Shown: positions 10,325 to 19,227 of the stretch, one piece after another
Position numbering within the stretch: position 1 is the first letter of the stretch
Layout: each line of letters opens with the position of its first letter
DNA from: Arsukibacterium sp.
GTDB lineage: Bacteria > Pseudomonadota > Gammaproteobacteria > Enterobacterales > Alteromonadaceae
Direction: 5' to 3'
Assembly: GCF_018402695.1 (NCBI RefSeq)
Contig: NZ_JAGYIM010000008.1
Span: 62,001-126,000 of the forward strand
Length of the DNA stretch: 64,000 nt
The notes under the pieces: model-generated
Databases searched by the model: none
The model's input: the letters and a program-made list of their open reading frames with translations, nothing else
Told to the model about the DNA's origin: nothing
Program-made: the position numbers and the translations under genes

Positions 10325-11761
10325 ATGCCAAGAAGAACCAAAATAGTCGCTACCCTCGGCCCCGCTACTAATACCCAGCAATCAATCGAAAAGCTTATCA
10401 GTGCCGGTGCATCGGTGTTCAGACTGAATTTCTCTCATGGCAGTGCGGATGATCATCGGGAACGCGCCAGCATGGTTCGCGCTGCAGCGACGAAACTGGG
10501 TGCCCATGTTGCCATTCTCGGCGACTTGCAGGGCCCTAAAATTCGGGTATCGACTTTTAAAGAAGGTGCGGTATTGTTAGCCGACGGTCAGCAGTTTGTG
10601 CTGGATGCCAGCCTGGCGAAAGGCGAAGGTGATCATCATCAGGTTGGTATCGATTATAAAGCGTTACCCCAGGACGTTAGCGCTGGTGATTTACTGTTGC
10701 TGGACGATGGCAGGATCCAGTTGCAGGTTGAGCGGGTAGACGGTGACCGGGTTTATACCAAAGTTACTGTCGGCGGCAAGCTTAGCAATAATAAAGGTAT
10801 TAACCGCCAGGGGGGTGGCCTGACAGCCCCTGCCCTGACTGAAAAAGATAAAGCCGACATTATTACCGCAGCTGAAATTGATGTAGATTTCCTGGCGGTG
10901 TCCTTCCCGCGCAGCGGCGATGATATGCGGATGGCGCGGGATTTAGCCCGGGCCGCGGGTTCAGAAGCGCGTTTAATGGCAAAAATTGAACGGGCAGAAG
11001 CCGTCGCCGACAACGAAACGCTGGACGACATCATCCGGGCGTCGGATGCCGTAATGGTTGCCCGGGGCGATCTAGGTGTTGAAATTGGCGATGCTGAGTT
11101 GGTCGGTCAGCAAAAACGGATAATTGCCCGCTCTCGTCAACTCAACCGGGTAGTAATTACCGCCACGCAAATGATGGAAAGTATGATTGAAAGCCCAATG
11201 CCGACCCGGGCGGAAGTCATGGACGTGGCCAATGCGGTGCTTGATGGCACTGATGCGGTGATGTTGTCTGCTGAAACCGCCGCCGGTAAATACCCGACTG
11301 AAACCGTAAAAGCGATGGCCAGGGTATGTGACGGTGCTGAAAAGCATCCCAGTGTGCAAATTTCTAAACACCGGATGGATGTTGCGTTTACTGAAATAAG
11401 TGAAACCATCGCTCTGTCCGCGATGTATGCAGCCAATCATTTAGCCGATATTAAAGCGATTATTGCGTTAACTGAGTCTGGCTACACAGCAAAATTGATG
11501 TCGCGGATAACCTCACCTCAACCTATTTATGCATTGTCCCGTCATGACAAAACATTAAATAAAATGGCCTTGTACCGTGGTGTTTATCCGGCATTTTTTG
11601 ATAGCACAGCCCAATCAGCTCAGTCACTGGCGGATGCCGCTATTGATGCTATCCGCAAACAGGCGGGCCTGAAAAGTGGTGATCTGGTCATCATGACCCA
11701 TGGTGATGCTATGGAAACGATTGGTGCATCTAATACCTGTAAAATTGTTCAGGTAAAATAG
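10325..11761 (+). CDS. pykA: Pyruvate kinase II
   Basis: Pyruvate kinase makes pyruvate and ATP from phosphoenolpyruvate and ADP. The protein has 478 residues, the length of the E. coli PykA type, and begins with [12 protein letters not shown]. The active-site segment with the catalytic Lys is MAKIERAEA, and [18 protein letters not shown] is the conserved B/A-domain junction. The C-terminal allosteric domain is complete. The start has GGAG about 7 nt upstream. A HexR operator lies directly before it, linking lower glycolysis to the same KDPG signal as the ED operon. It is followed by a terminator shared with the convergent exporter gene. Confidence 0.95.
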   Translation: MPRRTKIVATLGPATNTQQSIEKLISAGASVFRLNFSHGSADDHRERASMVRAAATKLGAHVAILGDLQGPKIRVSTFKEGAVLLADGQQFVLDASLAKGEGDHHQVGIDYKALPQDVSAGDLLLLDDGRIQLQVERVDGDRVYTKVTVGGKLSNNKGINRQGGGLTAPALTEKDKADIITAAEIDVDFLAVSFPRSGDDMRMARDLARAAGSEARLMAKIERAEAVADNETLDDIIRASDAVMVARGDLGVEIGDAELVGQQKRIIARSRQLNRVVITATQMMESMIESPMPTRAEVMDVANAVLDGTDAVMLSAETAAGKYPTETVKAMARVCDGAEKHPSVQISKHRMDVAFTEISETIALSAMYAANHLADIKAIIALTESGYTAKLMSRITSPQPIYALSRHDKTLNKMALYRGVYPAFFDSTAQSAQSLADAAIDAIRKQAGLKSGDLVIMTHGDAMETIGASNTCKIVQVK

Positions 11762-11780
11762 CTCTTAATCAGCGTTGCCA

Positions 11781-11816
11781 CTAATAATAAAGGGCCGGTT
11801 GGCCCTTTATTATTAG
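11781..11816. terminator. Bidirectional terminator between pykA and the EamA gene
   Basis: A perfect 16-bp stem starting CTAATAATAAAGGGCC with a GGTT loop. A/T-rich outer ends let it act in both directions between convergent genes. Confidence 0.85.
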
Positions 11817-11833
11817 AAAAGTATCTCTAATTG

Positions 11834-12805
11834 CTAAAACACATCCCTTTGCAGTTTTCTGACCCGTTTCGCTGCCCGGTATTCGACAAACTGCGGCGCC
11901 AGCGCCGTTAATGCTGAGCCGGTAACAACCATAAGTGCGCCCAGCCATGACCAGAGATTAAGTTGCTGGGCTTGCAAAAAATCGGGAAAAATCCAACCGG
12001 TAATATTAGCGAACAAGATAGTAAACAACGGCGTGACAGCCAGCACAGCACTAACCTTGGACGCTTCCCAGTGGTGCAAAGCTTCAGCAAAAGCACCATA
12101 AGCTACCACGGTATTTAAACAACAAAACACCAATAACCCCCAATGCAAATAACTCATTGTTTGCAGGGGGGTGAAATCTGACACAGGAATAAAACAGACA
12201 GTACCGGCTACATAGAGCAGGTACATAATTTGTTTTGAGCTATAGTTAACCAGCAGCTGTTTCTGAGCCAGAGCATAGGCGGCCCAGGTAATGCCAGCGG
12301 CAATCACCAGCAGCACGCCAAGTGTCTCAGAACTGGCTTGCAATACCAGTTGAACCAGCCGCTCGTTAAAAAACAGCAGCAAACCGCCTAATAACGTTAA
12401 AGCGCCTATTTTTTGCCACAATAATAATTTCTCTTTAAAGATCAGAATACCACCCAGCATCATTAAAAATGGTGCCAGCTGGATGACTACCTGTCCTGTT
12501 TCGGCAGTTAAATAATTTAATCCGCTTAAATACATAATATAGTTAGATAACAGGCCAACAACTGCGATTACCATTAACCAGGCTACTTTGCGATTATACA
12601 TTTGCTTCATAGCAGGCAATTTGCCTCTTGCCGCCAGCCAGAGACCCACAATAACTGCAGCAGCCAGAAACCGGATTGCTGTAATGGTATTCGCTGATAG
12701 TACGTCCAGCACAATTTTAAGCGCTATGGGTAAAATGCCCCACAAAATGGCAGTCGTCAGCGCCAACAGCAGGCCGATAACACTTTTTCCGGTAATTTGG
12801 TGCAT
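11834..12805 (-). CDS. EamA-family (DMT superfamily) transporter
   Basis: This is an inner-membrane protein of about 323 residues with roughly ten hydrophobic segments in two repeats, typical of EamA drug/metabolite exporters. The first repeat opens with LTTAILWGILPIALK, the second with AAGITWAAYALAQK. A basic tail (RAAKRVRKLQR) would face the cytoplasm. I placed the start at the ATG at 12805; a TTG at 12832 is in frame, but AAGGA lies between the two, about 12 nt before the ATG. The substrate cannot be inferred. It lies between pykA and pfkA without an evident functional link, convergent to pykA. Confidence 0.8.
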   Translation of the reverse strand: MHQITGKSVIGLLLALTTAILWGILPIALKIVLDVLSANTITAIRFLAAAVIVGLWLAARGKLPAMKQMYNRKVAWLMVIAVVGLLSNYIMYLSGLNYLTAETGQVVIQLAPFLMMLGGILIFKEKLLLWQKIGALTLLGGLLLFFNERLVQLVLQASSETLGVLLVIAAGITWAAYALAQKQLLVNYSSKQIMYLLYVAGTVCFIPVSDFTPLQTMSYLHWGLLVFCCLNTVVAYGAFAEALHHWEASKVSAVLAVTPLFTILFANITGWIFPDFLQAQQLNLWSWLGALMVVTGSALTALAPQFVEYRAAKRVRKLQRDVF

Positions 12806-13003
12806 AAAAGCAACGTTTCCTTCAACAGGCAAAAGCTGGTGAGTCAGCTGTCGATATTGTCGCTTATTTAGCTTATAACTGTCTTGTAATTTATGTATGT
12901 TTGCGACAAATCAAGTGTCTTCGCCGCTCAGAAACTATACTAAGCTAAAATCTACTGGCGTTAGCTCAACACTGCAGCGACTATTTACAGTATAGGATTA
13001 ACA

Positions 13004-13999
13004 ATGAGTAATATTAAACGACTCGCAGTTCTGACTTCCGGCGGAGATGCGCCAGGTATGAATGCCTGTATTCGGGCTATTCTGCTGACTGCTGCGGCCT
13101 GCAATATCGAGGTTATCGGTTTTAAGCATGGTTTCAATGGTTTGCTGGAACAAGAGTATCAGACTCTCCATCCGCAGCATGTCGATAATATTATCCAGCG
13201 TGGAGGCACTATTTTAAAAAGTGCCCGCTGCCCTGCTCTGCAGCAGGCAGATGGCCCGGCCAGAGCTGCATTAAGCTTGCAAGAACTCAATATCGATGCG
13301 CTTATTGTTATTGGTGGTGATGGCAGTTTTCGCGGAACCATGGCAATCAGTAAACACTATGATGGTCAGCTGATAGGCATTCCCGGCACGATAGACAATG
13401 ACGTAGATGGCACAGACCATACCATAGGTTTTGCGACTGCAATCGATACAGCACTAGATGCTATCGATAAAATTCGCGATACTGCTGACGCCTTTGAACG
13501 CATTTTTCTGGTGGAGCTGATGGGGCGCCACAGCGGATATCTGAGCCTGGCTGCTGGCATTGCCGGCGGCGCGGAGCAAATTATCTGTCCGGAGTTCGGT
13601 AAACTCAGCCCTGATAATTTAAGGTCAGTAATTAAACCAATTCAGCATGCTCAATTACTGAAAGGAAAATCCAGCTACTTAATCGTCGTCGCTGAAAATA
13701 GCTACCCAGGTGGCACCACCGCATTGGCGGAAGCACTGACTGCAGCAATAGGTATTGAATGTCGCGCCTGTATTCTTGGCCATATTCAACGTGGTGGCAG
13801 TCCGATTGGCGCCGACCGCATTCTTGCTACTAAATTGGGTGCCTTCGCGGTAGAGCAATTACTGCAGGGTGTTACGCTGGTAATGGCAGGCGAAGTGAAT
13901 GGCGAAGTGTGTTTATATCCGCTGGCGAAAACCGGTGACGGCACAAAAACCATAGATCCGTTTTTAGTCCGCTGGCAACAACAAATAGGCAGCTATTAA
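13004..13999 (+). CDS. pfkA: ATP-dependent 6-phosphofructokinase
   Basis: PfkA phosphorylates fructose-6-phosphate, the committed step of EMP glycolysis. It has 331 residues against 320 in E. coli. The nucleotide loop is GGDGS (104-108) and the catalytic motif is PGTIDND (127-133) with Asp131. Gly at the positions after GGD and before TIDND indicates ATP rather than pyrophosphate as donor, since PPi enzymes usually carry Asp and Lys there. MGRHSG and HIQRGGSP are also present. AGGA lies 8 nt before the ATG, and TATACT about 60 bp upstream could be a -10. Having this beside a full ED operon is notable because some relatives (for example Shewanella) lack PfkA. Confidence 0.93.
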   Translation: MSNIKRLAVLTSGGDAPGMNACIRAILLTAAACNIEVIGFKHGFNGLLEQEYQTLHPQHVDNIIQRGGTILKSARCPALQQADGPARAALSLQELNIDALIVIGGDGSFRGTMAISKHYDGQLIGIPGTIDNDVDGTDHTIGFATAIDTALDAIDKIRDTADAFERIFLVELMGRHSGYLSLAAGIAGGAEQIICPEFGKLSPDNLRSVIKPIQHAQLLKGKSSYLIVVAENSYPGGTTALAEALTAAIGIECRACILGHIQRGGSPIGADRILATKLGAFAVEQLLQGVTLVMAGEVNGEVCLYPLAKTGDGTKTIDPFLVRWQQQIGSY

Positions 14000-14008
14000 G
14001 CTGCCTTT
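13988..14008 (+). terminator. Candidate terminator overlapping the pfkA stop
   Basis: GGCAGC-TATTAA-GCTGCC forms a short stem whose loop contains the stop codon, followed by TTTAT. It is weak but suitably placed before the convergent response-regulator gene. Confidence 0.45.
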
Positions 14009-14034
14009 ATCTGAGTAAATGTTGCTTACCCGCT

Positions 14035-14853
14035 TCAGTGACTAAACACCTGCTTTACCCGGTCTTTGTAACTACGGCTGACTTTAACTGCCTGGCCGTT
14101 AGTTAGCATCAACTGATGCTCGCCATTAGAGAGCATTTGTAATTTCGCAATAGTATGAACATTGACAATAGCAGAGCGGTGCACCCGGACGAACAGTCTC
14201 GGATCAAGCTCCTGCTCAAGTTCTTTCATCGTTCGGCGTAGTATGTGAGTCTGACCGTCTTTGGTATGGATACACATATAGTCGCCTGCAGCATCAACCC
14301 AGTCTATTTCCGCAACAGGTACCCGGGTGATTTCGCCGCTATCCTTAATACTAATCGCTTCTGGAAACCGATCGTTGACCACTGGCTCAGATTTATCCAG
14401 TCGCTGTAAAATATTGCCCGTTTCGTCACCGGTAAGCTTAGCAACGGCAGCGGCAAGCTGGCCTTTGTGCTTCTGGCTGTCAGCGGCGGCGTGAAACTTC
14501 AATACCTTTTCCACCGCGGCTTTTAAGCGCTCTGGTTCAACCGGTTTCAACACGTAATCAAGTGCATTCACTTCGAAAGCATTGAAAGCATAATGATCAT
14601 AAGCGGTAACAAATACGATGTATGGCAATTTAAGCTGCTGTTGCTGCAAACACTTCAGCACCGCAAAGCCATCCATACCCGGCATTTCTACATCAAGAAA
14701 TACCACGTCAGGCTTTAACTCCAGAATACGGCTTACGGCTTCATCACCATTACTACACTGGGCAACTACTTCCAGCTCTGTAAAAGCTGCCAGCCTGACC
14801 AGCATGCCTTTACGTGCCAAGGGTTCATCGTCTACTACTATTACCTTCAACAT
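14035..14853 (-). CDS. LytTR-family response regulator
   Basis: This 272-residue regulator has an N-terminal receiver domain (about 1-120) with phosphoacceptor Asp54 in FLDVEMPGMDG and acidic residues VVDDEP at the N-terminus. A linker of about 40 residues leads to a C-terminal LytTR DNA-binding domain (about 165-270) containing FVRVHRSAIVN. Such proteins bind direct repeats and are typically paired with LytS-type kinases. Its start lies inside the 3' end of the kinase gene (29-nt overlap), so they form one translationally coupled unit. The closest well-known relatives are AlgR/BtsR-type regulators, but the signal and targets are unknown. Confidence 0.9.
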   Translation of the reverse strand: MLKVIVVDDEPLARKGMLVRLAAFTELEVVAQCSNGDEAVSRILELKPDVVFLDVEMPGMDGFAVLKCLQQQQLKLPYIVFVTAYDHYAFNAFEVNALDYVLKPVEPERLKAAVEKVLKFHAAADSQKHKGQLAAAVAKLTGDETGNILQRLDKSEPVVNDRFPEAISIKDSGEITRVPVAEIDWVDAAGDYMCIHTKDGQTHILRRTMKELEQELDPRLFVRVHRSAIVNVHTIAKLQMLSNGEHQLMLTNGQAVKVSRSYKDRVKQVFSH

Positions 14854-15928
14854 GGTTTGTTTCCAATTGCTCTAACTGTAAAGGGATCCGGATATTGACT
14901 TTCAGCCCTTTGGGCTCGTTGTGAGTCAGTACCAGAGCAAAGTCATTATCATAAAGTGCTGCCAGACGCTCTTTAGTGTTCACTAACCCTACCCCGCTGG
15001 CACTATTTTTGGGAATACCGTCACTAATTGGCATGCCCGGACCATTATCAGATACTTCTAACAACAAATCGTGCCCGAATTTTTTTGCGGTGATGGCGAT
15101 AGCACCGCCATTAACCTGGCTCGCTACAGCGTATTTAATTGCATTCTCAATTAATGGCTGCAAAATTAAACTTGGCACCAGCGCCCGCTCGGTGCCTTGT
15201 TCGATATCAAACTCTATGGTTAAACGTTCAGAAAACCGTACTTTCTCAATTTCCAGATACAATTTTGCCGCGTACAGCTCTTGCTCCAGCGGTACCCGGT
15301 TTATCGGATCTTTATAAAGTGAATACCGTAAAAAATCACTTAATCTGGTTACCATTTTATTGGCAGTGTCGGTTTCGTTTATCAATACTAAGGTCGAAAT
15401 TGCATTTAACGTATTGAACAGAAAATGTGGGTTTAGCTGGTAACGCAACATTTTCAGCTGTGCTTCATGAGCCTTGTTCGTGGCCGTTAACGACTTTTGT
15501 TTTTCCAGTTGCAGGGTCTGGTAATATTTGATACCAAAATATAAACCACTCCAGCTAAGCATGACATAAAACGCTACCGGGGTGTCTCTTATGTAGAGTA
15601 ACCAATCGTCTGGCCGGTAACCATGTCGGTATATTTCCCAATAATTAAAGTTCCTTACGCTGGTCCACACCGCTGCGATCACTAGTGCTAACACCAGCAC
15701 CAATAAAATCATGCGCCAGGGCTGCCAGAACCAGATACGCTGATAAATATAGCGCAGCGGAATAGTGATAAGCCAGCCGACATAGGCATCTAAGGCAACG
15801 ACTATTAAATAGGCATCCCGGGTTTCCTGAACCAGAGAACCAAGATAATTAACAATAGCAAAACCAAGCCAGCCCAGACTATGCAGGATCCAAAACTGGC
15901 GGTTACGATCTTCAAACACTTTGTACAA
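14825..15928 (-). CDS. LytS-type membrane sensor histidine kinase
   Basis: This 367-residue protein has about four hydrophobic segments in residues 12-135, then a short coiled region and a His_kinase (LytS/YehU type) domain with phosphoacceptor His168 in LNPHFLFNTLNA. The HATPase part carries an N-box (PLIENAIKYAV), DNGPGMP and GVGLVNTKERL. There is no extracytoplasmic domain of note, so sensing may be through the membrane segments or a membrane partner. It is co-transcribed with and overlaps the LytTR regulator downstream. The stimulus is not inferable from the neighbours. Confidence 0.9.
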   Translation of the reverse strand: MYKVFEDRNRQFWILHSLGWLGFAIVNYLGSLVQETRDAYLIVVALDAYVGWLITIPLRYIYQRIWFWQPWRMILLVLVLALVIAAVWTSVRNFNYWEIYRHGYRPDDWLLYIRDTPVAFYVMLSWSGLYFGIKYYQTLQLEKQKSLTATNKAHEAQLKMLRYQLNPHFLFNTLNAISTLVLINETDTANKMVTRLSDFLRYSLYKDPINRVPLEQELYAAKLYLEIEKVRFSERLTIEFDIEQGTERALVPSLILQPLIENAIKYAVASQVNGGAIAITAKKFGHDLLLEVSDNGPGMPISDGIPKNSASGVGLVNTKERLAALYDNDFALVLTHNEPKGLKVNIRIPLQLEQLETNHVEGNSSRR

Positions 15929-16055
15929 GATAAAATTCCGGATTATTACGCTTGGCAGAGTATAACTAACATCGATAGTAAATCCTTGCCGCTTGAACTG
16001 ATTTCAGCAGACATTAATCGCAATTACGCTTTACCTTGCAAATCAAAAGTAATAA

Positions 16056-16472
16056 TCAGAAATCTGCCAATACCGGAGTCGGTTTACGATCTGCATCTAA
16101 AGCAACAAAGGTGAAGTTACCCGATATTGCTTTATGTTGGTCGTCGTTATACATGTTTTCGACAAATATATCGACGTGAACTTTGATACTGGTGCGCCCT
16201 ACGTGTTCAATTCTGGCAACGAGCTCAATAATGCTCCCTGCCGGAATAGACTCTTTAAAATCAACTCTATCGGAGCAGACGGTTACGAGCGGTTTGCGAC
16301 AAAAGCGGGTGGCAGCGATAAAAGCGGCTTCATCCATCCACGCCAACGCCTCACCGCCAAACAAGGTATTATGATGGTTAGTGCGCCCGGGGAATACTGT
16401 TTTAGTTACCCGGGTAACAGCATGAGCTGTCCGCTTGGCGATAAGGGTTTCACTGGGTGGGGTGTTTGACAT
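16056..16472 (-). CDS. Acyl-CoA thioesterase, hotdog fold (YciA/BFIT type)
   Basis: This 138-residue hotdog-fold protein has the typical pattern TLFGGEALAWMDEAAFIAA near residues 36-54, where the Asp in MDEAA is the usual catalytic acid, and VDFKESIPAGSII following. The family hydrolyses acyl-CoA esters to free acid and CoA in the cytoplasm. It is a single gene between the kinase and the divergent M61 peptidase. Chain-length preference cannot be told from sequence. Family assignment is firm, physiological role open. Confidence 0.86.
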   Translation of the reverse strand: MSNTPPSETLIAKRTAHAVTRVTKTVFPGRTNHHNTLFGGEALAWMDEAAFIAATRFCRKPLVTVCSDRVDFKESIPAGSIIELVARIEHVGRTSIKVHVDIFVENMYNDDQHKAISGNFTFVALDADRKPTPVLADF

Positions 16473-16631
16473 AAGCTACTCACTCTGAAATTAGATTACC
16501 AAAATTAGCAATGACGCAGGCGACAACCTGATTAGCCTCATTATAACAGGACTGCTCCATTGAACGGTATTTTCTCAGCCTGAATAGACAGCGCTCTGAG
16601 ACCATTTTCAACTAGTTGCATTGAGGATTTA

Positions 16632-18464
16632 ATGAACCACGTTAGTTATCAGTTAAAAATACAGGATATCAGCAGTCACCGGATTGAAGTAACGTTAACT
16701 TTTATGCCTGAGCTGAATGTGCACAAGTTAAGTATGCCAGCATGGATCCCCGGCAGCTATATGATCCGCGACTTTGCCAAACACCTGCTGACAATTTCAG
16801 CTTTTGACACAACCGGCCCATTGTCATTAGAGCAACTGGATAAACAAAGTTGGCAACTGACATGCCGGCAACAGCCGGTAACCGTTATTTACCAGATTTA
16901 CGCTTATGATTTGTCGGTTCGGGCGGCTTATATCGATGATGAAGTAGCAATACTAAATCCGGCGGCGCTTTGTCTTGGGGTCAGTAACTTAACCTCGCTA
17001 CCGCAGCATGTCGTTCTGCCTAAACCAGAGCTGCCGGTAGCAGCCAACTGGCGGGTTGCAACGGCCTTAACACCGGTAAATGGCACACTAACACTTGGTT
17101 TTGGTACTTATCAGGCCGCAGATTATGCTGAACTTATTGACAGCCCGCTGTTGGCCGGTATTTTTAACCTGCAACAATTCAACGTAAATGGTGTACCACA
17201 TTATTTGCTGGTAACTGGGAATAATCTCGCTGATTTACCCCGTTTTGCGGCCGATTTACAACAGATATGCCAGCAACAACTTGCTGTTTTCGGCTGCCTG
17301 CCAGCAGATTTAAATCAATACTGGTTTTTATTGTGGGTAACTGAACAGGGTTATGGCGGACTGGAACATAAGTTTTCTACCCTGCTGCTATGCAACCGTT
17401 ATGATTTACCGGCGCCAACCAGTCAGCAGCCCGATGACAATTATCAGCAGCTACTGGCCTTATGTAGTCACGAGTATTTTCATACCTGGTGGGTTAAGCG
17501 TTTAATGCCAGCAGAATTCAAGCCTTATCAGTTAGCTACAGAGCAATATAGCCGTCAGTTATGGTTGTATGAGGGCATTACATCCTACTTTGACGACCTG
17601 GCGCTGGTACAAAGTGGTTTAGTTAGCCCTGAGCGTTATCTGGCCACGCTGGAAAAACTCATCAGCCGGGTTAACCGCAGCCCGGCTAATAACCTGCAAA
17701 GCCTGGCTGACAGCAGTTTTACTGCCTGGACCAAGTTTTACAAACAGGATGAAAACGCGATTAATACGGTAGTCAGTTATTACGCCAAGGGCGCTTTACT
17801 GGCCTTTTGTCTGGAAGGCGCCCTGCGGGAGCAAGGAAGCTCACTGCAGCAGCTTTGCCATTACATGTATCAGCATTATCTGGAAACGGGGACCGATGAG
17901 CATAGCCTGTTTGAAAGTCTGACTGCGCTCGGTTTTACCAGCCTGGCAGACAGCGCCCTTGACTGGGTAAACCAAAGCATAGCCCTACCAATACAACACG
18001 CGGCATTAAGGCTTGGCCTGGAGCTGACTTTCAGGCCAGCATCAGACCACAATGACCTTGGTGGCGCTGGAAAGCAGAAAAATGACATCAACTGCCCCGC
18101 TTACCTGGCAGCCGGTGTGAAAGTTCAACAGGGTTTATTAACTATTACCCAGGTAATTGAAGGTGGGGCTGCACATCAGGCCGGTGTAATGGTTGGTGAT
18201 CAGTTACTGGCCTTGGCCGGTTGGAAACTAACAGAGCAGAGCCTGCCGCAGCTACTGCAGCGCCTGGTATCAGGTTCTGAACAACCGCTGACAATTTACC
18301 GCAAAGACCGCTTGCTGGCGCTAACGTTGCCGATCCGGCCTGGCCCGTCAACAATTGCCAGCTTAAGGGTTTGCAATACTGACAAGGCCAGTTGCTGGTT
18401 ACAGCAGGATACCACTACTCTGGCAGCAGCAATTGCGGATCCAGCCGCTCCTGTAGCCAGTTAA
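16632..18464 (+). CDS. M61-family glycyl aminopeptidase with PDZ domain
   Basis: The protein has 610 residues. The zinc site is HEYFH (His280, Glu281, His284) with the downstream Glu314 in WLYEGITSYF, the M61 layout. An N-terminal beta domain precedes it and a PDZ domain spans about 490-570 (VIEGGAAHQAGVMVGDQLLAL). M61 enzymes are relatives of M1 aminopeptidases and prefer N-terminal Gly or Ala. I see no signal peptide, so it is probably cytoplasmic. GAGG lies about 6 nt before the ATG. The 3' end overlaps the convergent M23 gene by 50 nt. Confidence 0.9.
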   Translation: MNHVSYQLKIQDISSHRIEVTLTFMPELNVHKLSMPAWIPGSYMIRDFAKHLLTISAFDTTGPLSLEQLDKQSWQLTCRQQPVTVIYQIYAYDLSVRAAYIDDEVAILNPAALCLGVSNLTSLPQHVVLPKPELPVAANWRVATALTPVNGTLTLGFGTYQAADYAELIDSPLLAGIFNLQQFNVNGVPHYLLVTGNNLADLPRFAADLQQICQQQLAVFGCLPADLNQYWFLLWVTEQGYGGLEHKFSTLLLCNRYDLPAPTSQQPDDNYQQLLALCSHEYFHTWWVKRLMPAEFKPYQLATEQYSRQLWLYEGITSYFDDLALVQSGLVSPERYLATLEKLISRVNRSPANNLQSLADSSFTAWTKFYKQDENAINTVVSYYAKGALLAFCLEGALREQGSSLQQLCHYMYQHYLETGTDEHSLFESLTALGFTSLADSALDWVNQSIALPIQHAALRLGLELTFRPASDHNDLGGAGKQKNDINCPAYLAAGVKVQQGLLTITQVIEGGAAHQAGVMVGDQLLALAGWKLTEQSLPQLLQRLVSGSEQPLTIYRKDRLLALTLPIRPGPSTIASLRVCNTDKASCWLQQDTTTLAAAIADPAAPVAS

Positions 18465-19227
18465 TCCGCCAATCCAGATGGGGACCGGTTACCCGGCCGG
18501 TCGCCCCTACTTCTGCAATTTTATCTCCCTGTAGGATCTGCTCACCCACTGTAACGTTAATTGCATGCAGGTGCATCAGGGTCGACGTTACCCCCATGCC
18601 ATGGTCAATAATTAACGTCAGGCCAGAGTAATATAAATCTTCGGCCAGCAGCACCTCGCCATCCCAGGGGGCTAACACCGGGGCGCCAACCGGTGCGGCA
18701 ATATCAAGTCCGTAGTGTGGGTTGCGGGGCTCGCCATTAAAAACCCGCTGACTACCATACACACCTGATATTCGCCCGACTGCAGGTCTGACCGGTTCAG
18801 CGAAAATTGCCGCTTTATCGGTTAGGGTCGTTCGTACCGCACGGACTTTGCGATTATCATTCTGAATCCGCTCGGTAACTTCGGCGGGTGGCGTAACATA
18901 TTTCTGAGCAACGCCGCTAATGCGCTGAATGTCATAGTCACGACTACTGAAAGCAAGTGGTATGTTTTGCTGCTTGCCATCAGCTTCAATAACCGTCAGC
19001 TGGTGAGTTAAACTGGCATCACGGCCAATCCCAAATACAAACCGACCCTCTGTGGAAACACTGATGGGCTTATCATTAAACAGTACTTTGGCTCCTGCCG
19101 GCGCCTGACCCCGGATCAAGCTGCCCTGGGTAAGTTTACCGTCCAGCACAATGTCGTCGGCCGCTGCTAAGCTACCTGTTGCAAGCACACTAGCACTGAG
19201 CAATAGCGCCTTTAGCCACACCTTCAT
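18415..19227 (-). CDS. Secreted M23-family metallopeptidase (LytM domain)
   Basis: This 270-residue protein has a signal peptide (Lys-rich start, hydrophobic ALLLSASVLATGSLA, cleavage near residue 22) and a C-terminal LytM/M23 domain. The zinc ligands of the HxxxD...HxH pattern are visible: His and Asp in HYGLDIAAP and the HLH in TLMHLHAI. Such enzymes cleave peptidoglycan peptide bridges or, when degenerate, activate amidases; here the ligands look intact, so hydrolysis is likely. The N-terminal half resembles a beta-sandwich. Its start lies 38 nt inside the PTPS-like gene upstream, and its 3' end overlaps the convergent M61 gene. Confidence 0.9.
   Translation of the reverse strand: MKVWLKALLLSASVLATGSLAAADDIVLDGKLTQGSLIRGQAPAGAKVLFNDKPISVSTEGRFVFGIGRDASLTHQLTVIEADGKQQNIPLAFSSRDYDIQRISGVAQKYVTPPAEVTERIQNDNRKVRAVRTTLTDKAAIFAEPVRPAVGRISGVYGSQRVFNGEPRNPHYGLDIAAPVGAPVLAPWDGEVLLAEDLYYSGLTLIIDHGMGVTSTLMHLHAINVTVGEQILQGDKIAEVGATGRVTGPHLDWRINWLQERLDPQLLLPE

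Noticed and set aside
12884-12900. TGTAATTTATGTATG upstream of pfkA as a HexR site
   Set aside because: Only the left half matches; the right half lacks ATTACA, and A/T-rich sequence gives such half-sites by chance.
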